Assembly: GCA_024663395.1 (NCBI GenBank)
Contig: JANFAH010000033.1
Span: forward strand, 310,001-374,000
Direction: 5' to 3'
Source of the DNA: Pisolithus tinctorius
Lineage: Eukaryota; Basidiomycota; Agaricomycetes; Boletales; Pisolithaceae
Length of the DNA stretch: 64,000 nt
The position numbers were made by a program, and so were the translations under genes. Below are positions 52,882 through 64,000 of this stretch, piece by piece. How positions within the stretch are numbered: the stretch's first letter is position 1; each line of letters starts with the position of its first letter. Below the pieces are notes generated by a model that did no database searches, was not told the DNA's origin, and worked only from the letters and a program-made list of their open reading frames with translations.

Positions 52882-55314
52882 ATTTCATTAGGATGGCCTC
52901 AATGTACAACTGCTGCAACAGGGAAATGGTGCAGGCTTCTCTATTCCACATCACCTTCATTCCAAGTAGCCAACTGATGGGCCCTAGGTTGGAGATTTTG
53001 AAACAAGTGTGGATTTCTTCTTTGAATGAGTGAATTAGTGGCAGGGAACTGCCTGTTACAGTGCAGTCATCAACATGGCCAGCAAGGATGAGGATTTCCA
53101 ATCCTATGCAACCATAGAATACTCCCCAGTCTGCATGTGCTCTGGTGAGCCCAAGATCTGTGAGGGTAGCACTCAGCTTCTGGTACCACCAAAGTGCACC
53201 TTGTTTCAAGCTGTATAATGCTATGTTTAGCTTCCCAACTGGACAGGAAAAATTCTGCCCTACAGCATAGCCCTCAGGGAGCTCCATGTAGATGTCTGTG
53301 CCATCTCTGAGTTTGCCATTGAGGAATGCCAAGTGGAAATCAAATACATCAATATCCCAGTCATTGCATGTGGTGATTGCTAGTATGGTGCAGAGAGATG
53401 TGAGTCTTGTGACAGGAGCATATGTTTCATCATAGTCAATGCCCTGGATCTGAGAGTAGCCCTTAGCAACTAGGCAGGCCTTGTACTTCTTGATTTCTCT
53501 GGCAGCATTGTGTTTGATCTTGAAGACCCATTTGCATCCAACAACTTTTGCACCCTTGGGGCACTCAATGACATCCCAGGTATGTGCTTCCTCTAGGCTC
53601 TTTAATTCCACATTTACGGCATTTTGCCACTTTGGCCAGTCAGCTTGGGATTTCACCTCATGGACTGTTGATGGGTCCAGCCCTTCAGCTTTGGCCATCC
53701 CTGCCACCATAGCATACACAATGTTGGTGTCATCTTCATCAGCAGCTAGTTCTTTGTTGAATATGTAGGTAGTGTTTTCTCAGGATTTCAGGCTGTTTGG
53801 GTTGCTATTGCTCTCTCAGAGTCCTTTTATGAAGTTGAGATGGATGTGCCCATCATGAGTGCCTTCCCCTGCACATAGGCGCCTCATATTGTCTGATTCA
53901 AAGTGCTGGCAAGTGGAATGATGAGGTTGAGGTGGAGGTGTTTCGAAATTCTCTCTGAGTGGGTCCAAAATGAGTCTCAGAATTTCTGAAGTTGCTTCGG
54001 TGGGTTGCTTGACTATCTGCAGGGCCTCTGAATTTCCCTGTGAAGCTGCAGAATTTCATTCTGAGGCTTCAGAATTTCGTTTTGAGGCTTCAGAATTCCC
54101 CTGCTCCCCCTCAAGCAGCACACCATGTGGTATGGACACATTTCAGTGCTCAAAAATGACACTTCATTCAATTCTGATTGCTCATGTGTCAGGCCAGTAG
54201 ATGTGGTGGCCATCGCTCTCAGGGTCAAAACCTACCCAGTGTCCATCTCAGGCTCACATGTCTAGTTTGGAGCCAGAGGTGTCATGGACCTTGACACAAC
54301 ATCCCCAGACCAGAATTTTTGAGAGGTCAGGTGGTCTTTGGTAGAGCATTTCATAGGGAGTCTTGGTGCCTAGATGGTGAGTTGACAAGCAGTTTTTGAG
54401 CCAAGTAGCATGCATAATGGCCTCCCCCCAGAGGTTCTTGGGTAGGCCACTGGCATGAATCATTGCACATACATGCTCAATGAGTGTTCTGTTGAGTCAT
54501 TCTGTAACTCTGTTGTGTTTGGGGGTATTGTGGATGGTTATGCATTGTTCTGTGCCTCAGGATTTCAGATATTCTGAAAATTCTGCACTAAGATACTCTC
54601 CCCCATGATCTGAGCAAAGTCACTTGACTTTGGTATTGAACTGTGTGTTCAGCCATGCCTTGTAGGCCTTGTATGATGTGAAGGTCTCAGCTTTCATCTT
54701 CTGGAGGTACAGCTTGGTGTAGCAGGTGTGGTTGTCCATGAATGACACATAGTACTGACTGTGGCCAGGGGTTTGGACCAGAGAAGGTCCCCAGAGATCT
54801 GTGTGGACCTCATTGCCTAGATGTTCATGGCAGGGTGGGTCGCACTCCTTCCCAATGGGCTTCTGAGTTGCTTTGGCATATTCACATGAATTGCATGCAC
54901 CCATGGTGGAATGCACTTCATCTAGTTTAATTCCACTGATCATGCTGTCCTTGAGCATGCATCAGATGGCTTCAGGAGCAATGTGACCAAGCCTGATGTG
55001 AATCTCCTCCATGGTTAAGGATTCTGTGGCCTTGGCTAGGCCTGTGAAGGCACAACAGGCTCATTTGAGGCAATAGAGGCCTTTTTGCATTGGGATTTCA
55101 GCTACTTTCTTTTTCTGAGCATTGAAAATTTGACAATGCTTGTCTCAGAATAATGCTGCATACCCAGTGACATCAAGTTTGCTAACAGAAATGAGTGTAA
55201 TTCCCATCTTGGGAGCATAGAGCACATCTTTGAGTTGAATATGGGTTTGTGTAGTGCCATTTGGGAGTGAGATTGTGAGGTCACCTTTCCCAATGGCATG
55301 AAAGGTGTGGTTGT
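52882..55314 (-). pseudogene. Copia H pol (pre-integrase, integrase, RT)
   Basis: Reading 55314 down. Protease tail (GKGDLTISLPNG), GAG-pre-integrase (HIRLGHIAPEAI, MGACNSCEYAKATQKP), integrase core (EVHTDLWGP, then SDHGGEYLS after a TGA; NRTLIEHV, LWGEAIMHATWLKN), linker, and RVT_2-type RT (KVVGCKWVFKIKHN, LVAKGYSQIQGIDYDETYAPV, AFLNGKLRDGTDIYMELPEGY). In the catalytic motif the usual YVDD is GHVDD. At least nine in-frame stops, nearly all TGA. Gypsy G separates this part from gag; the C-terminal RT/RNase H is missing at the LTR B boundary. Confidence 0.88.
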
Positions 55315-55713
55315 TGTAATGACTGGTAGACTTTTCACTTCCGCGTTTCCTATTTGCCTATATATATCCACCCTCTGGTTAGGGTTCCGCTTTAAGGGAT
55401 GCTTAGTCATCTCGGACTTTCCCTTTGCTTACTCTTTCATGCTTACATGATACTTAGTAAGGCTGTGCCTCATTGCTAACACATGTTCATGTTCATCCAA
55501 TAGTGTAGTTTTCTCTTCTGTTTGCTTCTTTCTAGAATGTTCTCTTGTGGCAGTATGTACAAACAGTAAGGCAGTATATAAGTCCCATCGTTTTTTGTAG
55601 CCAGTTTCTCTAATCTAGTTCATTTTGAGCCTAGTCCTCAATCAATGGGTTCCACTCCCACACTCTCTGGTTTGAAGTGATAGCTGAGAAGACATTTGTC
55701 TTTGGTTGCTTCA
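55315..55713 (+). repeat. 5' LTR of Gypsy G
   Basis: 399 bp, TGTAATGACTGG...GGTTGCTTCA, with TATATAAG near 55575 and the predicted transcript 5' end at TAATCTAGTT (55611). It differs from the 3' LTR at roughly 20 sites, nearly all CpG-type transitions. Confidence 0.96.
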
Positions 55714-55715
55714 CT

Positions 55716-55727
55716 CAAACTAGATTA
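55716..55727 (+). other. Self-priming primer-binding site of Gypsy G
   Basis: CAAACTAGATTA starts two bases after the 5' LTR. It is the exact complement of TAATCTAGTTTG in the 3' LTR (61688-61699), about 35 nt downstream of the TATA box. No TGG-type tRNA site is present. Confidence 0.68.
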
Positions 55728-56481
55728 CTACTTCTCCCCTACCACTTCATACCTGGTGCTGAGGGTTAACAGCAGTATGATAGTTGTAGTGGGCAGTCTG
55801 CCCTGTAGCCTTTCTTCTTTGCCTCCGTCAGTGTGACCAAGAGCACCCGAGCGACAGAGCCAGTTGGGCAAATGTCTTAGGGAGTTTTTACTTCTATGTA
55901 TATACACTGTCCTGAGGTCAAGCTTGGTGTACACAGGGCAACACTTGATCAAGAGGGCCTGCAAGGTCCAAAGTGGCTGAGCCATATATAGTCATAGTTC
56001 CCACACAGCAGCAGAGGTAGACCAGTAGTTGACGTTCTCATACCCACCATAGTTTGCTTAGTGTGCCAGGCTGGTCCTTCCCTATTTCTAGGAAGTTGAT
56101 CAGGAGCACGATAGTGAACAGACTATGTGTTTAGTGGTCTTGGACATCATTGGTGAGTAGTACACCTACCTTACTTTTACCTTACCACCATTCCCGCCAT
56201 AAAGAAGGAAGAGGTTGAGCTTCATCTCCCTCTTAGGTTTCTCCCCTATAAAAGAGAACTTTCTACCCTGTGCCTTTTGCGCTCACTTTCCCTGCTCACC
56301 CTGCTCTCCTTGCCTCCTCTTGAGCTTTTCTGTGAAGTAACTCTGGAGCTTGTCTACCCTTCACCTTCACCCTCTCCTGACCCGAACGAACTCAGGTTTG
56401 TCTTCAACCAACCCTACAACCTTTGGAACAGATGTTCCATCCACTGCCCTCTCCACAGACTGGTCCTGCTAACCAGCAGAA

Positions 56482-57477
56482 ATGAACCCCACACAGCCGC
56501 AACCACCCGCCATTGATTACACAATGGTGCAAGCCATGGCAGCAGCTATGGCACAAGCAATGCAGCAGTACATGCTGGCACCAGCTGTGGTGCAAACAAC
56601 AAACTTCAACCCCACGAAGAGGGGTGTTGCAGAGCCTGGGACTTTCAATGGTTCCATGGCTAAATACAAAGAGTGGGTGATCAGAATGAGAGCCTACTGC
56701 AAAGCAGCAGTCCACTGCTATACAAGTCAGGATTGCATGGCTTTCTGGACCCAGATGACCAGCCTGATTGCCAGCAACTATGCAAGGGCCAAGTTGGACT
56801 TCCACTTGGCAAATGGAAATTGGCCTACCATTGATGAGGTGGTAGCAGATCTCAACTCTCGCTTCTGGCCCATGAACAATGGGGATTGGGCCTGGAAGAA
56901 GATGCAAAAGGCAAGGCAGGGTCAGTCTCGAATGGATGCCTTCTTGGCAGAATTTGATAGTTGGAAGCTCATGGCCAGTGCTTCCGACAATTTGGCCATC
57001 CTGTGCCTGGAACAGGCCATGAACCCCGGGGTGCTCTGCCTCATGCATCACCTGGGGAAAAGAAAGGACATGTACAAGGAGTACATAATGGAGCTCCAGT
57101 TGGTGGCTGGAAATTTCGAAAACCACCACTACATGACAGCCTCCTCTTCGAGGGTGTGGCCTCAGAATCAACCTCATGGCTTCTCCACCACAGGAACACA
57201 ACCTGGGGCTGGCACCCCCATGGATATAGGTGCCATTCTGCAGCAAGGAATGGGGAGGGGACCCCCTAAGGACAAGTCCCACATCACATGCTTCAGATGC
57301 AGCCTTAAGGGCCATTACAGAAGTGAGTGCCCTAAACAGGCACAACCACAAGGATGCCCTGTCAGGGCTGTAAATACTGACACTGGTCCTGACCCCTGCC
57401 TAAAGGCAATGGAGGGGATGAGCTTCAAGCAGATCGTTGCTCACATCAACCAGTTAAAAGAATCGGAGCTGCAGTGA
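56482..57477 (+). CDS. Gypsy G gag
   Basis: Intact 331-aa frame from ATG (MNPTQPQPPAIDYTM). Capsid part: GVAEPGTFNGSMAKYKEWVI near residue 50, YARAKLDFHLANGNWPTIDEV near 105, AFLAEFDSWKLMAS near 155. Zinc knuckle CFRCSLKGHYRSEC (CX2CX4HX4C) near 269. It forms the particle and binds element RNA. The gag stop (57475-57477) overlaps the pol frame, which is in the -1 register; GTTAAAA lies about 18 nt upstream of the stop. The leader 55728-56481 has no other gene. Confidence 0.92.
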   Translation: MNPTQPQPPAIDYTMVQAMAAAMAQAMQQYMLAPAVVQTTNFNPTKRGVAEPGTFNGSMAKYKEWVIRMRAYCKAAVHCYTSQDCMAFWTQMTSLIASNYARAKLDFHLANGNWPTIDEVVADLNSRFWPMNNGDWAWKKMQKARQGQSRMDAFLAEFDSWKLMASASDNLAILCLEQAMNPGVLCLMHHLGKRKDMYKEYIMELQLVAGNFENHHYMTASSSRVWPQNQPHGFSTTGTQPGAGTPMDIGAILQQGMGRGPPKDKSHITCFRCSLKGHYRSECPKQAQPQGCPVRAVNTDTGPDPCLKAMEGMSFKQIVAHINQLKESELQ

Positions 57478-60400
57478 AATCGGGCCCTGCAGACTCTTCT
57501 CATACATGGACATTTGTTCCTTCTTCCTCTTTTTCTTCTTCTTCTTCTTCTTCCTTTTATGGTTTTCATTCTACTTACAGACTTAAAAATACAAAAGAAA
57601 ATACAAAAGTCAAAAAAATAAAAACCAAAAATAGTGTACCAGTAGTTTCTTTCAATCATTTCTCTTTTCTCAACATTGAAGAACCACAGGAGTTATTTAA
57701 TGGTTCAGAATCTGTTTCTCCTCTTACTTTTACATCATCTGAAGTGGAGTCCTGAAAGGGCTCAGGGCCAGATGTAAAACCATGCCTGCTTAATTCTGCT
57801 TGCAATAAAAAACAAAAAAATGTTTCTTTCAATCTCCCAGATCTCAAGGGTAGTAGTGCAAAGACCTCTGTATGGTCTGAAACCCGATGCATGCTGAACC
57901 TAAAAGATTCTGTGGAGGTCCCTTTGGTTTTGCAAATGAATGCCAGCTCGGCATTCAAGGTTAATGCGTTACTCGATAGTGGCACCACTGGAATATTTAT
58001 AGATAAGGACTTTGTCAAAAGGAACTGGATTCCAAAGATAGCACTGCCAAGGGCAGTTGATGTATTTAATGTTGATGGTTTGCCTAATTCCACTGGAAGG
58101 ATTATGCATCAGGCTCACCTTCGAGTCTTGTACCTTGACCATCACGAGGAACTTCTTGCCGAGATTACCAATCTAGGAGGTAGTACCATGATCTTAGGTC
58201 ATACCTGGTTACATCAGCACAACCCACTGATAGATTGGAAAACCAGTAAGGTCAAGATGGGTAGATGTCTGGCTAGATGCCAACAGCTGGCCCCTAGAAC
58301 CTCATTCATACACAAGGTCAAGAAGCTTGAAAGAGAAGCCATGGACTCTTATGTAACCTGGATTTGAAATCTAGGGATGGACAAACCAAAAACAGATAAA
58401 ACCCCTGAGGAACTTGTCCCAAAGGCATATCATGAATATTTATCAGTCTTTTCTGAAAAAGAATCCAAGCGCATGCTGCTTAGGAAACCTTGGGACCACG
58501 CAATAGAACTAAAGGGGTCATTTATACCAAAGAAGGGAAGGTTGATCCCTCTCTCCCCTGATGAGCAGAAAGAAGTCAGTGACTTTGTGGATGGTCAGCT
58601 CAAGAAGGGTTATATTCAGCCTAGTAAATTGCTGCAAACCTCTCCGGTGTTCTTCGTCCCTAAAAAGGATGGAAAGAAGCATATGGTCCAGGACTATCGC
58701 TATTTAAACAAGCATACTGTCAAAAACTCGTATCCTCTCCCTTTAATATCTCAGCTTGTAGACAAGTTGAAAGGTTGCAAGCTCTTTACAAAGATGGATC
58801 TTCACTGGGGTTACAACAACATTAGGATCAAAGAAGGAGACGAGTGGAAAGCTGCTTTCGTATGCCATTGTGGTGCTTTCAAACTGCTAGTCATGTTCTT
58901 TGGGCTTTGTAACTCGCCTGCCACGTTCCAGAACATGATGAACAATATCTTTGGTGATATGGAAGATGTGCTTGTCGTCTACATTGATGACCTGATGATA
59001 TTTATGAAAATGGACGATCAGGAGGAACATGACAAGATCATGCTGGAGGTGCTTAGAAGGCTGAAAGTAAATGACTTGTTTGTCAAACCACAGAAGTGTA
59101 TCTTTGGACAACAAGAGGTGGACTTTTTAGGAATGATAGTTGGCATTAACAGAGTATGTATGGACCCTGCCAAAATCTCTGCTGTGCAAGATTGGCCCAT
59201 ACCTACCAATGTTCATGGAGTTCATGGCTTCCTCAGCCTAGTGAACTTTTACCAATGGTTCATTAAGGACTTTGCGCAGATCACGAAACCCCTAAATAAC
59301 CTCATGAAGAAAGACCTTCCATTTGTGTGGGATGACAAGTGTCAGGTAGCATTTGATACATTGAAAGAAGCCTTCACCACTGCCCCTATCCTTATGTTTC
59401 CCAATCAGGATTGGAGGTTTTGGTTAGAAACAGACACTTCAGACTATGCCACCAGAGCAGTGCTCTCAGTAGAATGCAACGATGGTCTCTGGAGACCTGT
59501 TGCCTACTCCAGTCACTCTCTATCTGGGGCTGAACTTAACCATATGGTTCATGACAAAGAAATGCTAGCCATTATTTGCACGCTTGAGCAATGGCATCAT
59601 TACCTCGAGGCTACTCCATACCAGTTTGAAATTTGGACAGATCACCATAACCTCAAGTGGTTTATGACTGCACAGAAGCTCCAACCATGCCAGGCATGTT
59701 GGGCACAGTACTTTAGTCAGTTTAACTGTATTATAGTTCACAAACCCAGAGTCATGATGGGAAGACCAGATGCCCTGTTGAGATGAGAGGACTTTGTAGA
59801 AGGAAAGGAAAGGGCAAAGTCAGAAGAGTCCCTATTTATAAACCTGAGTCAGGTTCGCTCAGTAAAACTAGAGAATCCCTTCATGGAAGATTTGTGGATC
59901 GAGTCCACTAAAGCTGAAGGAGTCCCCACTGGATGCGAACTCCAAGGTGGTCTTCATTATGATGGAGGTAAGATCTGGGTGCCTGGTGCACTTAGAAGGA
60001 AGTTGCTTAATGCTCTACATGACTCCCCCCTACTGGGACATTGTGGAATAAAAGGAACTCAGGAGTTGATCACATGCTGGTTCACATGGTCCATCTTGAA
60101 ACCCGATGTAGAAGAATATGTGAAGCATTGCCAAACATGCCAAGCCAGCAAGTCTGGAAATAGGCTGCCTGCAGGAGAACTCAAACCTTTACCTGTCCCT
60201 GATGGGCCTTGGAGAGAATTAACAACCGACTTCATGGACCTTGGAGTCAAGGGATCTTCTGGGAAGTCCCATGTCCTAGTCGTCGTTGACAGGTTCTCTA
60301 AGGAAGCAGAGTTCATCCCCTGCACTGCAGAAGAAACAGCTGCTAGCACAGCTTGACTTTACCTGATGCATGTATGGAAACACCACAGACTTCCGGACTC

Positions 60401-61379
60401 TATTGTATCAGACAGAGGCCCACAGTTTGCCTCTTCCTTCATGAAGGAACTATTTAAAATGCTGGGAGTACAGCAGAAGCTCTCTATGGCTTTCCACCCA
60501 CAGACAGATGGACAAACAGAGCAGTTGAACTGCGAGATTCAACAGTATTTATGGATGTATGCCAACCAACAACAGGCTCATTGGGAGGAATGGCTACCTT
60601 TGGCTCAGTTTGCTTACAACAACTCTGCCTCATCTTCTACTGGCAAGTGCCCCTTTGAAGTTACTCAATCCTATAGACCTAAGATGGGTGTTGAACCGAC
60701 GACTTCGAAGGTAGAAGCAGCAGAGGAAGTTGCTAAATCCTGGTTCCAGGTGTTCCAGGATGTAAAAGCAAACCTCGCCAAAGCACATTCCCAACAAAAG
60801 CAACAAGCAGATAGATGCTGCTTGTCTGCCCCTTCTTACTCCATTGGATCTCAGGTCTGGCTAGCTACAGACCATCTGTCCTTGAAAGAATGGCAGAGCT
60901 GTAAACTTTCCAAAAAGTGGATCAGACCATATGAAGTTCTAGAAGTACTTCTGAATGCTCTTAAATTAAAGTTGCCATGCAACATGAGGATCCACCCAGT
61001 TGTGAATGTCTCATGGGTTAAACCCTATCTTGGTGCTCTTGATGGACAGCCTGTTAACAGGCCTGGACTGCAGAGGGTTACTGATGAAGGAGATGTTGAA
61101 TATGAGGTTGAATATGTTGTTGACTCCCATTTGAAACATGGAGCTCTTCAATTCCTCATACATTGGAGGGGATACCCCGAAGAAGATTGTACTTGGGAGC
61201 CAGCCTCTGCCTTGAAGAATTCGCAGTCAGTGATCAAAGATTTCTATCAATCCCACCCCAGGGCACCCCATAAATTATCTCTCCTTTCATTGGAAAGCTT
61301 TGACAGCTTGTTCATGCCCATGCCAGAACCGTTTACTACCATTCATCCTATTTGGTCTCGCCTGGAAGTCAAGCCTTAG
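57478..61379 (+). pseudogene. Gypsy G pol, one frame with four TGA codons
   Basis: One continuous frame to TAG 61377-61379, broken by TGA at 57753, 58365, 59784 and 60354; the last three fit former CGA Arg codons. Protease ALLDSGTTGIFID near 57968. RT: KDGKKHMVQDYRYLNKHT, FGLCNSPATFQNMMN, catalytic VYIDDLMIF near 58978. RNase H: WLETDTSDYATRAVLS and WTDHHNLKWF. Integrase: zinc-binding HDSPLLGHCG...CQTCQASK, core TTDFMDLG, SDRGPQFASSF, DGQTEQLNCEIQQYL. C-terminal chromodomain EVEYVVDSHLKHG, LIHWRGYPEEDCTWEP near 61100-61205. All catalytic residues are visible. With so few breaks this is the best preserved pol in the window. Confidence 0.93.
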
Positions 61380-61389
61380 GAGGGGATAG

Positions 61390-61789
61390 TGTAACGACTG
61401 GTAGACTTTTCACTTCCACATTTCCTATTTGCCTATATATATCCACCCTCTGGTTAGGGTTCCGCTTTAAGGGATGCTTAGTCATCTTGGACTTTCCCTT
61501 TTGCTTACTCTTTCACACTTACATGATACTTAGTAAGGCCGTGCCTCATTGCTAACACATGTTTGCGTTCATCCAATAGTGTAGTTCTCTCTTCTGTTTG
61601 CTTCTTTCTAGAACGTTCTCTTGTGGCAGTACATACAAACAGTAAGGCAGTATATAAGTCCCATTGTTTGTCGTAGCCAGTTTCTCTAATCTAGTTTGTT
61701 TTGAGCCTAGTCCTCAATCAATGGGTTCCACTCCCACACTCTCTGGTTTGAAGTGATAGCTGAGAAGACATTCGTCTTTGGTTGCTTCA
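61390..61789 (+). repeat. 3' LTR of Gypsy G
   Basis: 400 bp, TGTAACGACTGG...GGTTGCTTCA. TATATAAG near 61651. It retains CG at several sites where the 5' LTR has TG/CA and vice versa. Confidence 0.96.
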
Positions 61790-62989
61790 GTTGTTGGCAG
61801 TGGTGATAGGTTTAGGAATGATTGGCTTGTAGTCGAGGAATTTGCTGTGGTAGGAGGACATATGACATGAAGCACCTGAGTCAAACAGGATGGTCTCCTC
61901 TGTGGAATTTAGGCTTTCGCCTGTGAGTAGAGCATGGTCATAGGTGTTTGTATATGCATCTTCTTCATCAATGACAATATCCTGGGGGTTCAGAATTTCT
62001 TCCTCTGCAATTTTCATCAACCAATTGTCTTCCTGTGGGTGTGCTAGCCAAACTCCATCAGGTTCAGAGTCAGTGCTAGTCTGTGTGCTTGAGCTGGCTG
62101 ATGTGCTGGCTGCAGTGGCCACCTTTCCAGAGCCTTTCTCCTTCTTTTTCCCTTTGCCCTTGTTCTGGAACCACTTGGGCACTTGCCCAGCTTTTCCACC
62201 ACCCTCTTCCCAGCATTGGTCTTTCATATGACCTTTCTTTCCACAGATTTCACAATTCAGCTTCTTTCCATCCTTCACTGAGTAAGCCGCATCTTCAGAA
62301 TTTCTGGAGTTTCTGGTGTTGCCTCTCTTTGTCCATGTTTGGTGCCTATCATATTCATCAGAAATTACTTTGATGATGAAGTCCAGAGATAGGTCCTTTT
62401 GCATGACTAGGGCTGAAGATGTCATAGCTGCAAGGTTGGAGTCATATGAAGCAGGAAGTGAACTGAGGATGATAGCTGCAAAGTCATTGTCTGTGATAGA
62501 CTGTCCAAGTGTGGCAAGTTGTTCACACAGTGCATGCATCTTGTCAAAGTGAGCATGGACATTGCCTTTTTCTGCACAGCAGGATTCTTGGAGTTGTCTC
62601 TGCAGATTGATTGCAACAATGTGAGAGTGGTTTTGGAAAAGGTCAGTGAGGACACCCCACACACTCTTTGCAGTCTCTTCCTTCAGAACTCAAAGGAATA
62701 GGGATTCCAGGAGTGACACAGCAATCACTTGCTTGATGTATCCATCATCCTTTGCCCATTGCTGGAGTTTTTCTGGGTATTTGTTAAGAAGTTTTTGCTC
62801 TGTGGCTGTGGGCTTCCAGGAGGCATCTTTCCCTGCTGAAGGGTCCTCTGGTTTTGCATCCAAGCCAATCAGGTGTCCAATCAGCCCTTTTGAACTGATG
62901 GCCCATTCAACCCGAGCCTTGTAATATAGCCAGTTGCTTCCATCCACATTTAGGGTTGGGACTTGTAAGGAATGATCATCTTTTGCCAT
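61790..62989 (-). pseudogene. Copia H gag and start of protease
   Basis: From ATG 62989: MAKDDHSLQVP, SNWLYYKARVEWAISSKGL, then TGA at 62690-62692, then WGVLTDLFQNHSHIV, LPASYDSNLAAM, and a zinc knuckle CEICGKKGHMKDQC (CX2CX4HX4C) near 62255-62215. A Ser/Thr-rich linker leads to the protease site LFDSGASCHMSSYHSKF near 61900-61855. The frame continues after Gypsy G at 55314. It is the structural protein and protease start of a Ty1/Copia element. Confidence 0.9.
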
Positions 62990-64000
62990 AGTGGGTATTG
63001 ATGCTGCATATTAACTCTTTTGGAATTAGAGCATGAGAGCAGGGCTCATAACCTAACAAAGGTATGAGTTTCTACACTATGTCATAACCATGCATTCACT
63101 CTAAGTCCTTACTCACTCCACACCCTCTTCTGCCAGTCATTCACTCACTCTGCACCAACTCCATCCAACTACTGTCAGTTGCAAACCATCTCCACTCCAA
63201 CTGCTGTTGGACTTGTGTTGCTCTCCTACCAGACCAAGTGGACCATTCTCTGAGGGGTCATGTGACTACCTTCAGACTTCTCCCTGACAGCACACAGTCA
63301 GGTACTCCACAGTGCATGCACCATATGATCCAGCACCTGGACTGTTTCCTTTTCTGGATGTTCTATGTTACCCATTCATATGTCCTCCATCTACCCTTCA
63401 TTTGTCATCTAGGAAGTTTTTACTTGAAAATTTCTGGGTCTCCATATGTCAGTTCCAATTCCAGTTACTGTACCTCCATAGTAGTATAAAAGCATGTATC
63501 ATACTCCGCCATTCCTCAGTATGAATATCAACTTAGTTCCTACTCCTTCTGTCTCTGACCTCTGTCTGTCAGAGTTACCTCTGACTCTCTGTCTGTACTC
63601 TCCCTCTGAAATACAAGGGCTGAGATCATGCAAGGGGGTAGTGCATGAGCTAAACCTGACACCCTCATTCCACTCTGCCTTTGTCTCAGTGGACTTTGTT
63701 CCTGCCAACACTCTGCCAGTTGGAGTTCTGCTTCCTTGTGTTGGACTTGCTTCCAAACCTTTCTCCAGACCTTGTCTAGCATCAGAGTTGGTCAGAGTAG
63801 GCCCAGACTTGACACACTATGTCAGTACCAAGTAAATGAGTGGGAATCTAGCTATACTCACCTCAGTGTATGAAGTAGTCACTGAGGTGGAAAACAACAG
63901 TGTGGAAAACTTATAGTGCAGTAATTAGTAAGCTCATTGACATTGGAATTTAATTCTGAGGGTCAGAGAACAATTCCAAGCACTGACAGTGAAACTCCAA
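62990..64000 (-). repeat. Copia H leader / 5' LTR region, interrupted by solo LTR
   Basis: 62990-63079 and 63815-64000 match 34011-34331 upstream of the other Copia gag (GCAGGGCTCATAACC, TAGTCACTGAGGTGGAAAA). The region continues beyond the window. LTR ends were not resolved. Confidence 0.6.
63080..63814 (+). repeat. Solo gyp1 LTR (735 bp, TSD CACTA)
   Basis: TGTCATAACCATGC...CCCAGACTTGACA, perfect CACTA at 63075-63079 and 63815-63819. CpG-depleted, so older than the copy at 50760. The empty site is visible at about 34126-34134. Confidence 0.95.

Larger units (their letters stand above)
55315..61789 (+). mobile_element. Gypsy element G, full length, TSD GTTGT
   Basis: 6475 bp. 5' LTR 55315-55713, self-priming site, gag, pol, polypurine tract (AGGAGGGGATAG at 61378-61389), 3' LTR 61390-61789. 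Perfect GTTGT at 55310-55314 and 61790-61794. It inserted into the protease region of Copia H. No antisense gene follows pol, unlike elements C, D and F. Confidence 0.97.

Noticed and set aside
53970..54200. Plus-strand repeat ORF (SEFPCEAAEFHSEASEF)
   Set aside because: It is antisense to a low-complexity Copia linker with repeats of the NSEAS type; the real frame is minus.

Overview
This window is a repeat graveyard from a filamentous basidiomycete, most likely an agaricomycete. The reasons are short spliceosomal introns (about 47-56 bp, GTRNGT...YAG), chromodomain Ty3/Gypsy elements, Copia, Helitron, Tc1/mariner and PIF/Harbinger elements, a DUF6589-type gene, and coding debris typical of mushroom-forming fungi. 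I see no intact ordinary host gene, no rRNA or tRNA and no CRISPR array. Almost every broken reading frame is broken by TGA, usually where CGA (Arg) is expected, and old copies are rich in TG/CA where young copies keep CG. This is the footprint of cytosine methylation followed by deamination.

Layout, left to right. 1-6284: 5' part of a minus-strand Gypsy element (element 1). Its gag is split by an LTR-like 'S' element (2462-5205), which itself carries a long-TIR Tc1-type MITE (4010-4910). 6285-9540: decayed Helitron (Rep plus Pif1-like helicase). About 9700-15217: several broken uncharacterised protein genes, the best preserved being an F-box-like/nucleotidyltransferase-like gene at 14285-15217, with a solo LTR (family A) inside the first. 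15588-22736: degenerate Gypsy B fused to the 3' half of a younger Gypsy C. 22737-25702: S fragment and a minus-strand gag (element E) containing two solo LTRs. 25703-30190: Tc1 fold-back, DUF6589-type gene, MITE debris and a RecQ-like helicase gene. 30204-34905: gyp1 LTR carrying S copy 2, tandem repeats with a hairpin, Copia gag fragment. 35207-40059: a complete PIF/Harbinger element with TIRs and TTA target duplication, its transposase gene split by S copy 3. 40625-42312: a 71-bp minisatellite. 43099-50703: LTR A3 and the 3' parts of two minus-strand Gypsy elements (D and F). 50704-52692: palindromic Tc1 element with a solo LTR inside. 52882-63079: minus-strand Copia H split by a complete Gypsy G (55315-61789, TSD GTTGT). 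63080-63814: solo gyp1 LTR (TSD CACTA) in the Copia leader.

The most noteworthy signals are these. (1) Three Gypsy elements carry, in antisense between pol and the 3' LTR, a gene for a cysteine-cluster protein (exact Zn2Cys6 spacing in two of them) with a long charged helix. (2) The S family has LTR-like ends and a 4-bp target duplication, and carries a conserved 159-codon ORF upstream of a TATA box. (3) Two Gypsy lineages have, next to the 5' LTR, an 11-12 nt sequence complementary to the predicted 5' end of their own transcript, as in Tf1-type self-priming. (4) Many insertion boundaries with target duplications can be read directly, which gives a relative chronology.
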